Shown here in pieces: positions 1-9,161 of a stretch of 64,000 nucleotides of DNA. Source of the DNA: JAWXCE01 sp033764775 (GTDB lineage Bacteria > Pseudomonadota > Alphaproteobacteria > Rhizobiales > Rhodomicrobiaceae); assembly GCA_033764775.1 (NCBI GenBank), contig JANRIQ010000006.1, positions 124,001 to 188,000 on the forward strand, given 5' to 3'. The notes beneath the pieces are model-generated. The model had not been told where the DNA came from. It was given only the letters and a program-made list of their open reading frames with translations, and searched no databases. Numbering within the stretch: the stretch's first letter is position 1; the number at the start of each line of letters is the position of its first letter. Position numbers and translations under genes: made by a program.

Positions 1-65
1 GGCATGGGGCGCTCGCCGGCGCACCGTTGCGGGCCCCCAAACAGGGATGGCGCAAGCGCCATGCC

Positions 66-1595
66 TTACGCCGGCGCATAGCTGCGCGCCTCCGCTCGAT
101 AGGTGAGAGCCTCCGCAAGATGAATCCGCCGCATGAAAGGCGAGCCGTCCAGATCGGCAATGGTCCGCGCGACGCGCAGGGCGCGATAATAGCCCCGCCC
201 AGTGACGCCCAATGTCGTCACGGCGTCGTGGAAAAACGCGCGCGCGGCGTGATCGCGCCCCAGCTCCTCATCCAAGAGTACGGCCGGGCAGGCGGCGTTG
301 ACGCGAACGCCTTCAAGCCCCCGCCCCTCGTATCGGGCGGCTTGCCGAGCTCTGGCGGCTTGAACCCGGGCGAGCACCGCCGAACTTGCTTCGCCGGCGG
401 CTGGCGTAGCGAGGTCCGCCGCGCTCATCGCGCTCATGTCGACCCGGATGTCCATGCGGTCCAGAAACGGGCCGGATACCCGCGCCTCATATTCGGCGGC
501 GCAGCGCGGCCCTCGTTTGCAAGAGGCGCCCGGCGTGTCGGCGCGTCCGCACCGGCACGGGTTCATGGCCGCGATCAGTTGGAGGCGAGAAGGGTAAACG
601 ATGCGGTGGTTCGCCCGCGCGATCACCGTTTGCCCGCTTTCGAGCGGTTGTCGCAAGGCGTCGAGCGCGTGCGGCGCGAACTCGGGCAGTTCATCGAGGA
701 ACAGCACGCCGTTGTGGGCGAGAGCCGCCTCCCCGGGGCGCGGTTTCAAGCCGCCGCCGACCAGCGCCGCCATGCTGGCCGAATGGTGCGGCGCGCGGAA
801 CGGCCGCACGCTGCTTAGCCCCTCGCTTGCGAGGATTCCCGCCATGCTCTGGATCATGGCGACTTCAAGCGCTTCGTTCGGCTCCATTTCCGGCAGGATC
901 GATGGCAAACGCTCGGCCAGCATGGATTTGCCCACGCCCGGAGGGCCCGTCATCAGCATGTGATGCCCGCCTGCGGCCGCGATTTCAAGCGCGCGTTTCG
1001 CGGTTTCCTGGCCCTTGACGTCGCTCAAGTCGCCTTTGGCGACGGCGCGCGGCCGCATCACCGGCCTAGGCCGCGGCAAGGTGCTTGTTCCTTTGAGGTG
1101 ATTGATGAGCGCCAGCAAATGATCGGGCGCAAGTATGTCCAGTTCGCTTGACGCCCAGGCCGCCTCCGCGCCGCACGCAGCCGGACACACCAGGCCGCGG
1201 CCGAGCATGGTCGCGCCGATGGCGGCCGGCAAGCCGCCGGCCGTCGCCGCAACCCCCCCGTCCAGACTCAACTCCCCGAACACCACATAATCGTCCAGCG
1301 CATCGCTCGGGATGGCGCCGAACGCGGCCATCAAGCCGAGCGCGATTGGAAGATCGTAATGGGCGCCCTCCTTGGGCAGATCGGCGGGCGCCAGATTGAC
1401 CGTGATCCGCTTCGGCGGCAGCCCCAGGCCGACCGCCGTCAAGGCCGCCCGGACCCGCTCCCGACTTTCCCCGACGGCTTTGTCAGCGAGACCGACGATG
1501 GTGAAGGCAGGCAGGCCGGGGGCCGCCATCACCTGCACATTGACCGGCTTGGCTTCGACGCCGTGAAACGCGACGGTAGCGATCTGGGCATACAT
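66..1595 (-). CDS. comM: YifB/ComM-family Mg-chelatase-like AAA+ ATPase
   Basis: 509 residues, the usual length for the YifB/ComM family. The N-terminal Lon-protease-like part (about 1-170) is followed by the Mg-chelatase-type AAA+ module with Walker A GPPGVGKS near residue 217 and a Walker B stretch (VLFLDELPEF) near 297. The C-terminal lid holds the CxCG.. cluster typical of the family (NPCRCG). ComM is a hexameric helicase that extends branch migration during homologous recombination in natural transformation; in most alphaproteobacteria its role is untested. It is transcribed on the same strand as gshB, 64 bp downstream of it. The start gives the family-typical N-terminus (MYAQIATVAFHGVEA). 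Assignment to the family is secure; function in this organism is inferred. Confidence 0.93.
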   Translation of the reverse strand: MYAQIATVAFHGVEAKPVNVQVMAAPGLPAFTIVGLADKAVGESRERVRAALTAVGLGLPPKRITVNLAPADLPKEGAHYDLPIALGLMAAFGAIPSDALDDYVVFGELSLDGGVAATAGGLPAAIGATMLGRGLVCPAACGAEAAWASSELDILAPDHLLALINHLKGTSTLPRPRPVMRPRAVAKGDLSDVKGQETAKRALEIAAAGGHHMLMTGPPGVGKSMLAERLPSILPEMEPNEALEVAMIQSMAGILASEGLSSVRPFRAPHHSASMAALVGGGLKPRPGEAALAHNGVLFLDELPEFAPHALDALRQPLESGQTVIARANHRIVYPSRLQLIAAMNPCRCGRADTPGASCKRGPRCAAEYEARVSGPFLDRMDIRVDMSAMSAADLATPAAGEASSAVLARVQAARARQAARYEGRGLEGVRVNAACPAVLLDEELGRDHAARAFFHDAVTTLGVTGRGYYRALRVARTIADLDGSPFMRRIHLAEALTYRAEARSYAPA

Positions 1596-1659
1596 GGCGC
1601 GACGACCTTGAGTTGAACCGCCTCGACCTTACCCGCGCGCATAGAACATTACAAGAACT

Positions 1660-2619
1660 TTATGCCGCCCGCAATCGCTCCAACCGGGCTTCCACCGCGT
1701 CGAGGGTGAGCGCCGCGATATCCGCCCCGCCAAACCGGGCGACTTCCCGCACGCCCGTTGGCGAGGTGACGTTGATTTCCGTCAGCCGGCCGCCGATCAC
1801 GTCGATGCCGACGAGTATCAGTCCGCGCCGGCGCAGCTCCGGCCCGATCGCGGCGCAGATCTCCCGGTCGCGGTCGGTGAGCGGCGACGGCTCCGGCCGC
1901 CCGCCCGCGTGCATGTTGGAGCGGGTTTCGTCCGGCGCCGGCACGCGGTTGATGGCGCCGACCGGCTCGCCTTCCACAAGGAGGATGCGCTTGTCGCCGG
2001 CCCGCACGTCCGGCAAATACTGCTGCACTATGAACGGCTCGCGGAACGCTGCCTGAAACATCTCGACAAGCGCCGCGGCGTTCGCGTCGCCGGCCGCCAG
2101 ACGAAACACCCCCGCGCCGCCGTTTCCATAAAGCGGTTTCACAATCACATCGCCGAATTCGCGGCGGAAGGCTTTCAGATCCTCAAGGCTGCGGGTCATC
2201 AGCGTCGGCGGGGTCAGGTCAGGGAAATCGGTGACGAACACTTTCTCTGGCGCATTGCGCACTTCGGTCGGATCGTTGACCACGAGCGTCGTCGCCCTGA
2301 CCCGCTCCAGCAGATATGTGGTCGTAAGATAGGCCATGTCGAACGGCGGGTCCTGGCGCAGGAACACCACGTCGAACCGCGCGACCGGCGTCGTCTTTGC
2401 GTCTCCCAGGCTGTAATGGGCGCCTTGCTCGTCCTTGACGTTGACCGGTCTAGCATGGGCGAAGGGAGCCCCGTCCCTCAGGCCCAAAGCGGCCGGTTCG
2501 TAATAAAACAGCGCGTGCCCGCGCCGCTGCGCCTCGAGCATCAAGGCGAAGGTCGTATCGCCTCTGATGGCGATGCCCCCCAGCGGGTCCATTTGAAATG
2601 CGATCGACAGAGGCATCAT
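1660..2619 (-). CDS. gshB: Glutathione synthase
   Basis: Catalyses ATP-dependent joining of glycine to gamma-glutamylcysteine, the last step of glutathione synthesis in the cytoplasm. The protein has the prokaryotic GshB N-terminal domain (IAFQMDPLGGI near the start) and an ATP-grasp domain with VKPLYGNGGAGVFR and a C-terminal INVTSPTG metal/ATP loop. From the ATG at 2619 it is 319 residues, normal for the family. An in-frame extension to 2781 is open, but its arginine-rich N-terminus has no family counterpart, and a GGGGA-like ribosome site sits just before 2619. It lies downstream of yraN and rsmI on the same strand, an order common in alphaproteobacteria. Confidence 0.95.
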   Translation of the reverse strand: MMPLSIAFQMDPLGGIAIRGDTTFALMLEAQRRGHALFYYEPAALGLRDGAPFAHARPVNVKDEQGAHYSLGDAKTTPVARFDVVFLRQDPPFDMAYLTTTYLLERVRATTLVVNDPTEVRNAPEKVFVTDFPDLTPPTLMTRSLEDLKAFRREFGDVIVKPLYGNGGAGVFRLAAGDANAAALVEMFQAAFREPFIVQQYLPDVRAGDKRILLVEGEPVGAINRVPAPDETRSNMHAGGRPEPSPLTDRDREICAAIGPELRRRGLILVGIDVIGGRLTEINVTSPTGVREVARFGGADIAALTLDAVEARLERLRAA

Positions 2620-2663
2620 CGTCCCCATTTCCGGCCCGCATGATGGCCGTGGCGACGGCGTTG

Positions 2664-3029
2664 TCAACAACCTGGGCGGAACGCGTCGATCATGTGATAG
2701 GGTGGCGATCCGGGCGCGATGAGAACGGCGTCGAATGTGACGTCGTGACGGGCGTAGGCGGGCGCCGCCTGCAGCCAGCATGCCGCGGCCTCGGATATGC
2801 GCCGCTGCTGACGTGGCGTCACGGCCCAGGCCGCTTCCTCCTGCGAGCGGCGCCGCTTAACCTCGACGAAGCTGACCACATTGGCCTTGGATACGACGAG
2901 GTCGATCTCGCCCGACGGGGATTTGTAGCGCCGCGCAAGCACCTCATAACCATGAGTTTGAAGCGCGCCGGCGGCCTCGGCCTCCGCGGCAACGCCCGAA
3001 CCATAACGAGTTTGAGCTACCGTCCCCAT
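2664..3029 (-). CDS. YraN/UPF0102 family endonuclease-like protein
   Basis: About 121 residues from the ATG at 3029, which starts directly after the rsmI stop; another ATG at 3068 would overlap rsmI by 38 bp. Sequence fits the UPF0102 (YraN) family: an N-terminal RYGSGVAAEAEAA segment, then GEIDLVV and FVEVKRR, which match the acidic/lysine core of the Holliday-junction-resolvase-like nuclease fold (E-x-D-x7-ExK type). The cellular role is not established in any well-known system. It sits between rsmI and gshB, an arrangement conserved in many alphaproteobacteria, and is probably co-transcribed with both. Confidence 0.88.
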   Translation of the reverse strand: MGTVAQTRYGSGVAAEAEAAGALQTHGYEVLARRYKSPSGEIDLVVSKANVVSFVEVKRRRSQEEAAWAVTPRQQRRISEAAACWLQAAPAYARHDVTFDAVLIAPGSPPYHMIDAFRPGC

Positions 3030-3030
3030 G

Positions 3031-3939
3031 TCATCCGCCACGCCGCTGCAGTAAGATTGCTCGATCATACACTCTCTTACGTTGCACGCCAAGCCCCCTT
3101 GCAACCTCTTCGACCGCGTCCCGCAGTGTGGATCGCTGGAGCGCCGCCCACAATCGGGCGTCCAGATCGTCGTCCGAAACGGCGGCCTGCTCCGGCGGCG
3201 GGCCCACGAGGATGACAATTTCACCCTTGACCGCGCTCCAATCCTCAGCCGCCAGGTCGGCAATAGGGCCGCGCCGCACCTCCTCATGCAGCTTCGTCAA
3301 TTCCCGCGCGACGGCCGCGTCCCGTCCTGGAAAAACCTCCGCCATGTCTGAGAGCGTCCGCGCCAGACGGTTCGCCGCCTCGTACAGAATAAGCGTCGCC
3401 GGAATGTTGGCCAACGCCGCCAGCGCGGTTCGCCGGGCCGCGTCGCGATTGGGCGGGAACCCGGCGAAGTGAAACGCGTCAGACGGCAACCCGCTGATTG
3501 AGAGCGCGGCGACGGCGGCGCATGGCCCCGGCGCCGCGAAGACGGCGATCCCGCGCTCTTGCGCCGCGCGCGCCAGCTTGTATCCCGGATCGGAGACAAG
3601 CGGCGTCCCCGCGTCCGAGATGAGCGCAGCGGTGCGGCCCTCAGCCAGCCTGGCGAGGATCGCCTCGCGCGACCTGTCGTCGCTATGATCGTGATACGCC
3701 ATCAGCCTGCGTCCGAGGCCGTAAGCCGAGAGCAGCTTGCGGCTGTGCCGGGTGTCTTCGCAGTAAACGTCGTCGGCGCGGGCCAAAACCGATAAAGCGC
3801 GCAAACTGACATCGCCGAGATTGCCGATGGGCGTGGCGACGATGTATAAGCCTTGGCCGAGCGGTTCGGCGACGAGGCGGGCGAACGCCGCGGCGATGGC
3901 TTTAGCCATCACGGCGTCAGTGGCAGGCGTTGTGGCCAT
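3031..3939 (-). CDS. rsmI: 16S rRNA (cytidine(1402)-2'-O)-methyltransferase
   Basis: RsmI uses S-adenosylmethionine to 2'-O-methylate C1402 of 16S rRNA in the decoding centre. The protein is a tetrapyrrole-methylase-fold (SAM MTase class III) member with LYIVATPIGNLGD near the N-terminus, the VYCEDTRHSRKLL segment, and LISDAGTPLVSDPG, all hallmarks of RsmI. From ATG 3939 it has 302 residues, against about 285 in E. coli; a longer reading to 4002 overlaps the opposite-strand lppC leader and is less likely. It faces lppC divergently with only about 100 bp between the starts, so the two probably share a promoter region. Confidence 0.95.
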   Translation of the reverse strand: MATTPATDAVMAKAIAAAFARLVAEPLGQGLYIVATPIGNLGDVSLRALSVLARADDVYCEDTRHSRKLLSAYGLGRRLMAYHDHSDDRSREAILARLAEGRTAALISDAGTPLVSDPGYKLARAAQERGIAVFAAPGPCAAVAALSISGLPSDAFHFAGFPPNRDAARRTALAALANIPATLILYEAANRLARTLSDMAEVFPGRDAAVARELTKLHEEVRRGPIADLAAEDWSAVKGEIVILVGPPPEQAAVSDDDLDARLWAALQRSTLRDAVEEVARGLGVQRKRVYDRAILLQRRGG

Positions 3940-4040
3940 GAATGTCGCTCTCTGTCGGGAGTCGGTTTGTCGCACAATCGTTTCGCCATATTCGCAACGC
4001 AAGTATAGACGTGTTTGCGCGGACCGAACGGACGGGGTGC

Positions 4041-5234
4041 ATGATTTTGCAGGCGGTGACGAAAATCGTAGCCGGATCGCTTCTGGCGCTCGTCGTCGCC
4101 GCGTGCTCGATCAACAGCTCCAAATCGCCCGAAACGGGGCTCGCGGGGGGCGATGAAACACGCGCCTCCGGGCCGGGCGTCAAGGTGGCGCTGTTGTTGC
4201 CGCTCTCCGGCCCGGGGAACGCGCAATCCGTCGCCAAAGCGCTGAAACAGGCGGGCGAGCTGGCCCTGTTCGAGTTCGACAACCCCAACGTCCAGATCGC
4301 CCAGAAGGACACGCGCGGCACCCCCGACGGCGCCCAGGCGGCGGCACGGGAGGCCATCCGCGACGGCGCCGAACTGATCATCGGGCCGCTGTTCGCCAAC
4401 GAGGTGACCGCCGCGGCGGCCGAGGCGAAGCGCGCGGGCGTTCCCGTGATCGCCTTTTCGAGCGACCAGAAAGTGGCGGGCGAAGGGGTCTATCTCCTCA
4501 GCTTTCTGGCGGGCGGGGACGTGCCGCGCATCGTCTCCTACTCCATGTCCAAAGGCCTGCGCCGCTACGCCACCCTGACGCCGCAGACCGAGTACGGCCG
4601 GATTGTCGAGCAAGCGTTCATCCAGGCCGTGCAGCAGCAAGGCGGGCAGATCGTCGCCTCGCAGCAGTTTCCGCCCGACGCCAACGGCATGCTGGAGCCG
4701 GTGCAGCAAATCGCGGCGCTGGCCAAGAAGGGCGAGCCGCCTCAGGTGGACGCGATCTTCATGCCCGCCGCCGCCGACACGCTGCCGTTTCTCGCGCCGC
4801 TCATGCCCTATTACGGTGTGGACACGAGCGCGGTGAAGCTTCTTGGCGCCTCGGGGTGGGACTATCCCGGCGCCGGCAAGGAGCAGTCGCTGCACGGGGC
4901 CTGGTACGCCGCGCCGGACCCGAAAGGCTGGCAGGACTTCACCCGCCGCTATGTCGAGACCTATGGCGACGTGCCGCCGCGGCTCGCCAGCCTCGCTTAT
5001 GACGCGGTGAGCCTTGCCGTGTCGCTGTCCAACAATCCCCCGGGCCGGCGCTTCTCGACCGCCGAACTGACGCGGCCAAGCGGTTTCGCCGGCGTGGATG
5101 GGTTGTTCCGGTTGCGCGCGGACGGCGCCGTGGAGCGCGGGCTGGCGGTGCTGGAGGTGCAGCGCTACGGCGCGACCATCGCCGATCCGGCGCCTGTGGC
5201 GTTCACGGGAGCGGGGACTACGCCGCAGTACTGA
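4041..5234 (+). CDS. LppC/penicillin-binding-protein-activator-like lipoprotein
   Basis: 397 residues from the ATG at 4041, chosen because it begins a classical lipoprotein signal (ILQAVTKIVAGSLLALVVAACS) with the lipobox Cys near residue 22. The rest is a periplasmic-binding-protein type I fold (KVALLLPLSGPGNAQS at the domain start, LIIGPLFANEV, then a second lobe), as in the C-terminal domain of LpoA/LppC. It lacks the TPR-like N-terminal domain of gammaproteobacterial LpoA, which is usual for the alphaproteobacterial proteins. Probably an outer-membrane lipoprotein exposed to the periplasm; a role in peptidoglycan synthesis is inferred only from homology. The 3' end overlaps the convergent hemW by 70 bp. 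Confidence 0.88.
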   Translation: MILQAVTKIVAGSLLALVVAACSINSSKSPETGLAGGDETRASGPGVKVALLLPLSGPGNAQSVAKALKQAGELALFEFDNPNVQIAQKDTRGTPDGAQAAAREAIRDGAELIIGPLFANEVTAAAAEAKRAGVPVIAFSSDQKVAGEGVYLLSFLAGGDVPRIVSYSMSKGLRRYATLTPQTEYGRIVEQAFIQAVQQQGGQIVASQQFPPDANGMLEPVQQIAALAKKGEPPQVDAIFMPAAADTLPFLAPLMPYYGVDTSAVKLLGASGWDYPGAGKEQSLHGAWYAAPDPKGWQDFTRRYVETYGDVPPRLASLAYDAVSLAVSLSNNPPGRRFSTAELTRPSGFAGVDGLFRLRADGAVERGLAVLEVQRYGATIADPAPVAFTGAGTTPQY

Positions 5235-6391
5235 TCCGGGCGGCTCTCGATCAGGGCGTCGGCCACCCGCGCAACCACACTGTTCAGAACAAGCCTGCCC
5301 GCTCTCGTACACGCAATGCGCTCGTCGTCCACGCGGAGCAGGCCGTCTTCGATAAGCGAGGCGAGCGCGCTCCGATGGACGCGCAGACCCGTCGCGCGCT
5401 CCAAAGCCGCAACATCGAGCCCCTCTGCGAGCCGCAACCCCATGAGCGTCATTTCGAGCGCCTGGCCGTGCGCCCCGATAGGCTCGGCCGCCGCGCCGCA
5501 CCCTTGCGCCTCCACGGCCGCCGTCCACCGCGCCGGGTCGCGCTCAGCGGCGAACGCAAACCGCTCTCCGCCAATCCTCAAGCGGCCATGCGCGCCCGGT
5601 CCCACCCCCGCATAATCGCCGTAGCGCCAATAGGTGAGATTGTGCCGCGACTCTTGTCCGGGAGCGGCGTGGTTGGAAATCTCGTAGGCGGGCAGTCCGG
5701 CGGCGTCGCACATCTCTTGCGTTACCTCGTACAGCGCGGCGGCATAGTCGCCCTCGGGCACGCGCAGGCGTCCGCGACGCTCCAAATCGAAGAACGCCGT
5801 GCCCTCCTCAATGGTGAGCTGATAGAGCGAGAGGTGGCCGCGCGCGAGCGCCAACGCCTCGGCGAGTTCCGCGCGCCATTCGGCGGCGGCGTGGTTCGGC
5901 CGCGCATAAATGAGGTCGAATGAGACCCGCTCAAACGTTGCGTTCGCCACCTCGACAGCGGCGATGGACTCGGCGCGGTCGTGCAAGCGCCCGAGGAACT
6001 TCAGCGCATCATCGCGCAGCGATTGCACGCCGATGGATACCCGGTTCACCCCCGCCGCGCGATAGCCGCGAAAGCGCGCCGCCTCGACGCTCGACGGGTT
6101 GGCCTCCAGCGTGATCTCCGCGTCCGGCGCGAGGCTCCAGAGCAAGGCGGCGTGATCGAGGATGCGGCCGACCGTATCCGCGCTCATCAGCGAGGGCGTG
6201 CCGCCGCCAAAGAAAATGCTGGTGAGCCGCCGCCCGGGCGCTAGCTGGGCGTAATGGCCGATCTCCTTCAGGATGGCCGCGAGATAGCGCTCTTCGCCGA
6301 CGGTCTGCCGAGCGTAGGAGTTGAAGTCGCAGTAAGGGCATTTGGCGGCGCAGTACGGCCAGTGGACATACAGCGCAAGGTCGTCACTCAT
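5165..6391 (-). CDS. hemW: Radical SAM heme chaperone HemW (coproporphyrinogen oxidase-like)
   Basis: 408 residues. The radical SAM cluster motif CxxxCxxC is visible near residue 14 (YCAAKCPYCDF), followed by FFGGGTPSL and the LEANPSS segment of the HemN/HemW family. The short N-terminus without the HemN extension points to HemW, which binds heme and delivers it to target proteins, rather than to true anaerobic coproporphyrinogen III dehydrogenase. It overlaps rdgB by 8 bp and is last in the rph-rdgB-hemW operon, the order usual in alphaproteobacteria. The C-terminus overlaps the end of the convergent lppC-like gene. Confidence 0.93.
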   Translation of the reverse strand: MSDDLALYVHWPYCAAKCPYCDFNSYARQTVGEERYLAAILKEIGHYAQLAPGRRLTSIFFGGGTPSLMSADTVGRILDHAALLWSLAPDAEITLEANPSSVEAARFRGYRAAGVNRVSIGVQSLRDDALKFLGRLHDRAESIAAVEVANATFERVSFDLIYARPNHAAAEWRAELAEALALARGHLSLYQLTIEEGTAFFDLERRGRLRVPEGDYAAALYEVTQEMCDAAGLPAYEISNHAAPGQESRHNLTYWRYGDYAGVGPGAHGRLRIGGERFAFAAERDPARWTAAVEAQGCGAAAEPIGAHGQALEMTLMGLRLAEGLDVAALERATGLRVHRSALASLIEDGLLRVDDERIACTRAGRLVLNSVVARVADALIESRPDQYCGVVPAPVNATGAGSAMVAP

Positions 6392-6992
6392 CCAGCACAG
6401 CGGCCTTGAATTTGGCGAAGGCGACGGCGCGGTGGCTCATCGCGTACTTCTTCGCAGGCTGCATCTCGCCCCATGTCTCGTCATACCCGTCGGGGATGAA
6501 CATCGGATCATAGCCGAAGCCGTTCGCGCCTTTCGGCGGCCAGGTCAGGCGGCCCTCGACGCGGCCCTCGAAGGTGACCGTGTTCTCGCCCGGCGCCATG
6601 TAGGCCAGCACGCAGACGAAGGTGGCGCGGCGCGGGCCATTCTCAAGCCCCTTCGCGGTCAACTCGTCCTGCACCCGCTGCATGGCGACGGTGAAATCCT
6701 TCCCCGGCCCGGCCCAGCGCGCGGCGTAGATGCCCGGCGCGCCGTCCAGATCGTGCACCTCGATGCCGCTGTCGTCGGCGAGTGCGGGCAGACCCGTCGC
6801 GAAGCCGGAGACCGCCGCTTTCAGTTGCGCGTTCTCCGCGAAGGTCGCGCCGGTCTCCTCCGGTTCCGGCACGCCCAGGTCGCCGGCCGCCACGCACTTC
6901 ACCCCGAACGGCTCCATGAGCTGGCCGATCTCCCACACCTTGCCCGGATTGTGAGTGGCGATGACGAGCGTGTCGCCGCGTTTCAGTGTCAT
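6384..6992 (-). CDS. rdgB: Non-canonical purine NTP pyrophosphatase (RdgB/HAM1)
   Basis: Hydrolyses dITP, ITP and XTP to monophosphates, keeping deaminated purines out of DNA and RNA. The 202-residue protein shows the HAM1 features: VIATHNPGKVWEIGQL at the start (the [ST]xNxxK substrate motif), ETGATFAENAQLKA, ALADDSGIEVHDLDGAPGI, and the C-terminal GYDPMFIP and SHRAVAF segments. It overlaps the stop of rph by one base (6992) and hemW by 8 bp, so the three are almost certainly translationally coupled. Confidence 0.96.
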   Translation of the reverse strand: MTLKRGDTLVIATHNPGKVWEIGQLMEPFGVKCVAAGDLGVPEPEETGATFAENAQLKAAVSGFATGLPALADDSGIEVHDLDGAPGIYAARWAGPGKDFTVAMQRVQDELTAKGLENGPRRATFVCVLAYMAPGENTVTFEGRVEGRLTWPPKGANGFGYDPMFIPDGYDETWGEMQPAKKYAMSHRAVAFAKFKAAVLDE

Positions 6993-7705
6993 CAGCCCAC
7001 CACGAGCTTTTGCAGGCTGACCAATTCCTTGACGCCTTTTTTGGCGAGGCGCATGAGCTCGGCGAACTCTTCGTCGGAGAACGCCTTTTTCTCCGCGGTG
7101 GCCTGCACCTCGACGAGCGCGCCGCCGCCGGTGATGACGAAATTCGCGTCGGCGTCGGCTTCCGAGTCCTCGGCGTAGTCAAGGTCGAGCACCGGCTGAC
7201 CTTTGTAGATGCCGCACGACACAGCCGCGACCTGGTCGGTGAGGACGCCGGCCTTCACCATCTCCCGCGCCCGCATCCATTCGACGCAATCGTAAAGCGC
7301 GACCCACGCGCCGGTGATGGAGGCCGTGCGCGTGCCGCCGTCCGCCTGAATCACGTCGCAGTCGATGGTGATTTGCCGCTCGCCCAAGGCCACGAGGTCG
7401 ATCACGGCGCGCATGGACCGGCCGATGAGGCGCTGGATTTCCTGGGTGCGGCCCGATTGGTGCCCGGCGGTCGCCTCGCGGCGCATGCGTTCATGGGTGG
7501 CGCGCGGCAGCATGCCGTATTCCGCTGTAACCCAGCCGCGGCCCTGCCCTTTCAGCCAGGGCGGCAGGCGCTCCTCCAGGCTCGCCGTGCACAGCACATG
7601 CGTATTGCCGAATTTGATGAGGCATGAGCCTTCCGCGTGGGCGGAGACGTGGCGCTCGATGGTGACAGGGCGGAGCAGATCGAAGTCGCGTTTCGAGGGG
7701 CGCAT
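6992..7705 (-). CDS. rph: Ribonuclease PH
   Basis: Phosphorolytic 3'-exoribonuclease that trims tRNA 3' ends. From the ATG at 7705 the protein begins MRPSKRDFDLLRPV and has 237 residues, matching the family (E. coli 238). The phosphate-binding and catalytic regions are visible (GRTQEIQRLIGRSMRAV, QADGGTRTASITGA, LDLDYAEDS). The longer in-frame reading to 7801 adds 32 residues unlike RNase PH and is rejected. First gene of rph-rdgB-hemW, divergent from hrcA across 259 bp. Confidence 0.96.
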   Translation of the reverse strand: MRPSKRDFDLLRPVTIERHVSAHAEGSCLIKFGNTHVLCTASLEERLPPWLKGQGRGWVTAEYGMLPRATHERMRREATAGHQSGRTQEIQRLIGRSMRAVIDLVALGERQITIDCDVIQADGGTRTASITGAWVALYDCVEWMRAREMVKAGVLTDQVAAVSCGIYKGQPVLDLDYAEDSEADADANFVITGGGALVEVQATAEKKAFSDEEFAELMRLAKKGVKELVSLQKLVVG

Positions 7706-7926
7706 GAGGGGTACCGCTGATGGCCCGTGGCGGCTTGGCGACAGGCGTTTCCTTGTGCGCACACTAGGTGAACAGGCAAAGACGATCAAGCGCGCGAACA
7801 TTGCGCGAAGGCGGAAATCGCTTGAAGTTACAGCTTACCCAAATCCTCGTGCGCCGTGACGACGGCGGATAATGGAGCGGGTCCGCGCGAATTGCGATCG
7901 ACGCGCGATAAAGCGCGAGGACGCAT

Positions 7927-7955
7927 TTGACGGCGACGCTTGATGCGCACATATT
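7927..7955 (+). promoter_or_regulatory. Candidate sigma-70-type promoter before hrcA
   Basis: TTGACG at 7927-7932, a 17-base spacer, then CATATT at 7950-7955. Only about 9 bases separate the -10 box from the hrcA ATG at 7965, so transcription from it would give a leaderless or nearly leaderless message. The rest of the 259-bp rph-hrcA intergenic region shows no CIRCE inverted repeat and no clear RpoH promoter. Weak evidence. Confidence 0.3.
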
Positions 7956-7964
7956 ATTGCCGCA

Positions 7965-9077
7965 ATGCAACAAGGCGATTCCAAAACCAGATCGTCGCGG
8001 CGGAGCGACCTTTATCAACCGCTTGCGGGGAGCGGCCAAGACGGCGGCCTGCTCGCGCTCGACGCGCGCAGCCGCGAAATTTTCCGGCGCATCGTCGAAT
8101 CCTATCTGGCGACGGGCGAGCCTATCGGCTCGCGCAATTTGAGCCGCGTGCTGCCCATGACGCTCTCCCCCGCCTCGATCCGCAACGTCATGTCCGATCT
8201 GGAGGCGCTCGGGCTTATTTACGCGCCGCACACGAGCGCCGGCCGGGTGCCGACGGAGTCGGGGCTGCGGCTGTTCGTCGATGGGCTGTTGGAGCTCAGC
8301 GATATGAACGAGGCGGAGCGCGCGCGCATCGACGCAACCTTCGCCGGGCTGCAGCCGGGCAAGATCCTGGCCGACGCCAGCGAGCTTTTGTCCGGCCTGT
8401 CGCGCTGCGCGGGCGTCGTCGTTTCGGAGAAGCACATCACGCGCATCAAACAGCTCGAATTCGTCAGCCTCGATCCGCACCGGGCGCTTCTCGTGCTGGT
8501 GGGCGAGGACGGGGGCGTGGAGAACCGCGTGCTCAGCTTCCCGCAGGCCATCCCGCCGAGCGCCCTCAACGAGGCGTCCAACTACCTGAACGCGCGCTTG
8601 CGGGGCAAGACGCTCGGCGAAGCCCGCGCGCGCATCGAGCAGGAGCTGAAGGAACGCAACGCCGAGCTGAACGATTTAACCTCGCGCGTCGTGCAATCGG
8701 GCCTGGCGCAATGGTCGGGCGGCGAGGACGACAACAAGAGCTTGATCGTGCGGGGGCGCTCGCATCTCCTTGGCGACGTGAGGGCCATGGAGGATTTGGA
8801 CCGGATTCGCATGCTGTTCGACGATCTTGAGTCGAAAAAGGAGATCGCGCAGCTTCTCACGCTGGCGGAGGAGGCCGACGGCGTGCGCATCTTCATCGGG
8901 TCGGAGAATCACCTGTTTTCGCTGTCGGGTTCGTCGCTCATCGTCTCCCCGTTTCGGAACGACGAGCGTAAAATTGTCGGCGTTTTGGGGGTCATCGGGC
9001 CGACGCGGCTTAATTATGCCCGCATTATCCCCATGGTGGATTACACGGCCAAGATGGTGGGTCGTCTGCTGACTTGA
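7965..9077 (+). CDS. hrcA: Heat-inducible transcription repressor HrcA
   Basis: Represses heat-shock operons carrying the CIRCE element (in alphaproteobacteria usually groESL). 370 residues. The N-terminal winged helix carries LDARSREIFRRIVESYLATGEP and the DNA-recognition part SPASIRNVMSDLEALGL, followed by the typical GRVPTESGLRLFVD; the C-terminal GAF-like domain ends with GVLGVIGPTRLNYARIIPMVDY, as usual. It is followed by grpE after 84 bp, the common hrcA-grpE pairing. No CIRCE repeat was seen in this window, so its targets probably lie elsewhere. Confidence 0.95.
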   Translation: MQQGDSKTRSSRRSDLYQPLAGSGQDGGLLALDARSREIFRRIVESYLATGEPIGSRNLSRVLPMTLSPASIRNVMSDLEALGLIYAPHTSAGRVPTESGLRLFVDGLLELSDMNEAERARIDATFAGLQPGKILADASELLSGLSRCAGVVVSEKHITRIKQLEFVSLDPHRALLVLVGEDGGVENRVLSFPQAIPPSALNEASNYLNARLRGKTLGEARARIEQELKERNAELNDLTSRVVQSGLAQWSGGEDDNKSLIVRGRSHLLGDVRAMEDLDRIRMLFDDLESKKEIAQLLTLAEEADGVRIFIGSENHLFSLSGSSLIVSPFRNDERKIVGVLGVIGPTRLNYARIIPMVDYTAKMVGRLLT

Positions 9078-9161
9078 TTCTGGGCGTGAAGCGGCCGATA
9101 CCCGACGCAGCGAGGAAATTTTTCGCCGACGCCGATTTTCTTCGCGAGGAAAAGGCAGAAC

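Noticed and set aside
3909..5528. 539-codon open frame on the minus strand
   Set aside because: It is antisense to the lppC-like gene, is arginine/glycine-rich, has no domain, and arises from the high GC content.
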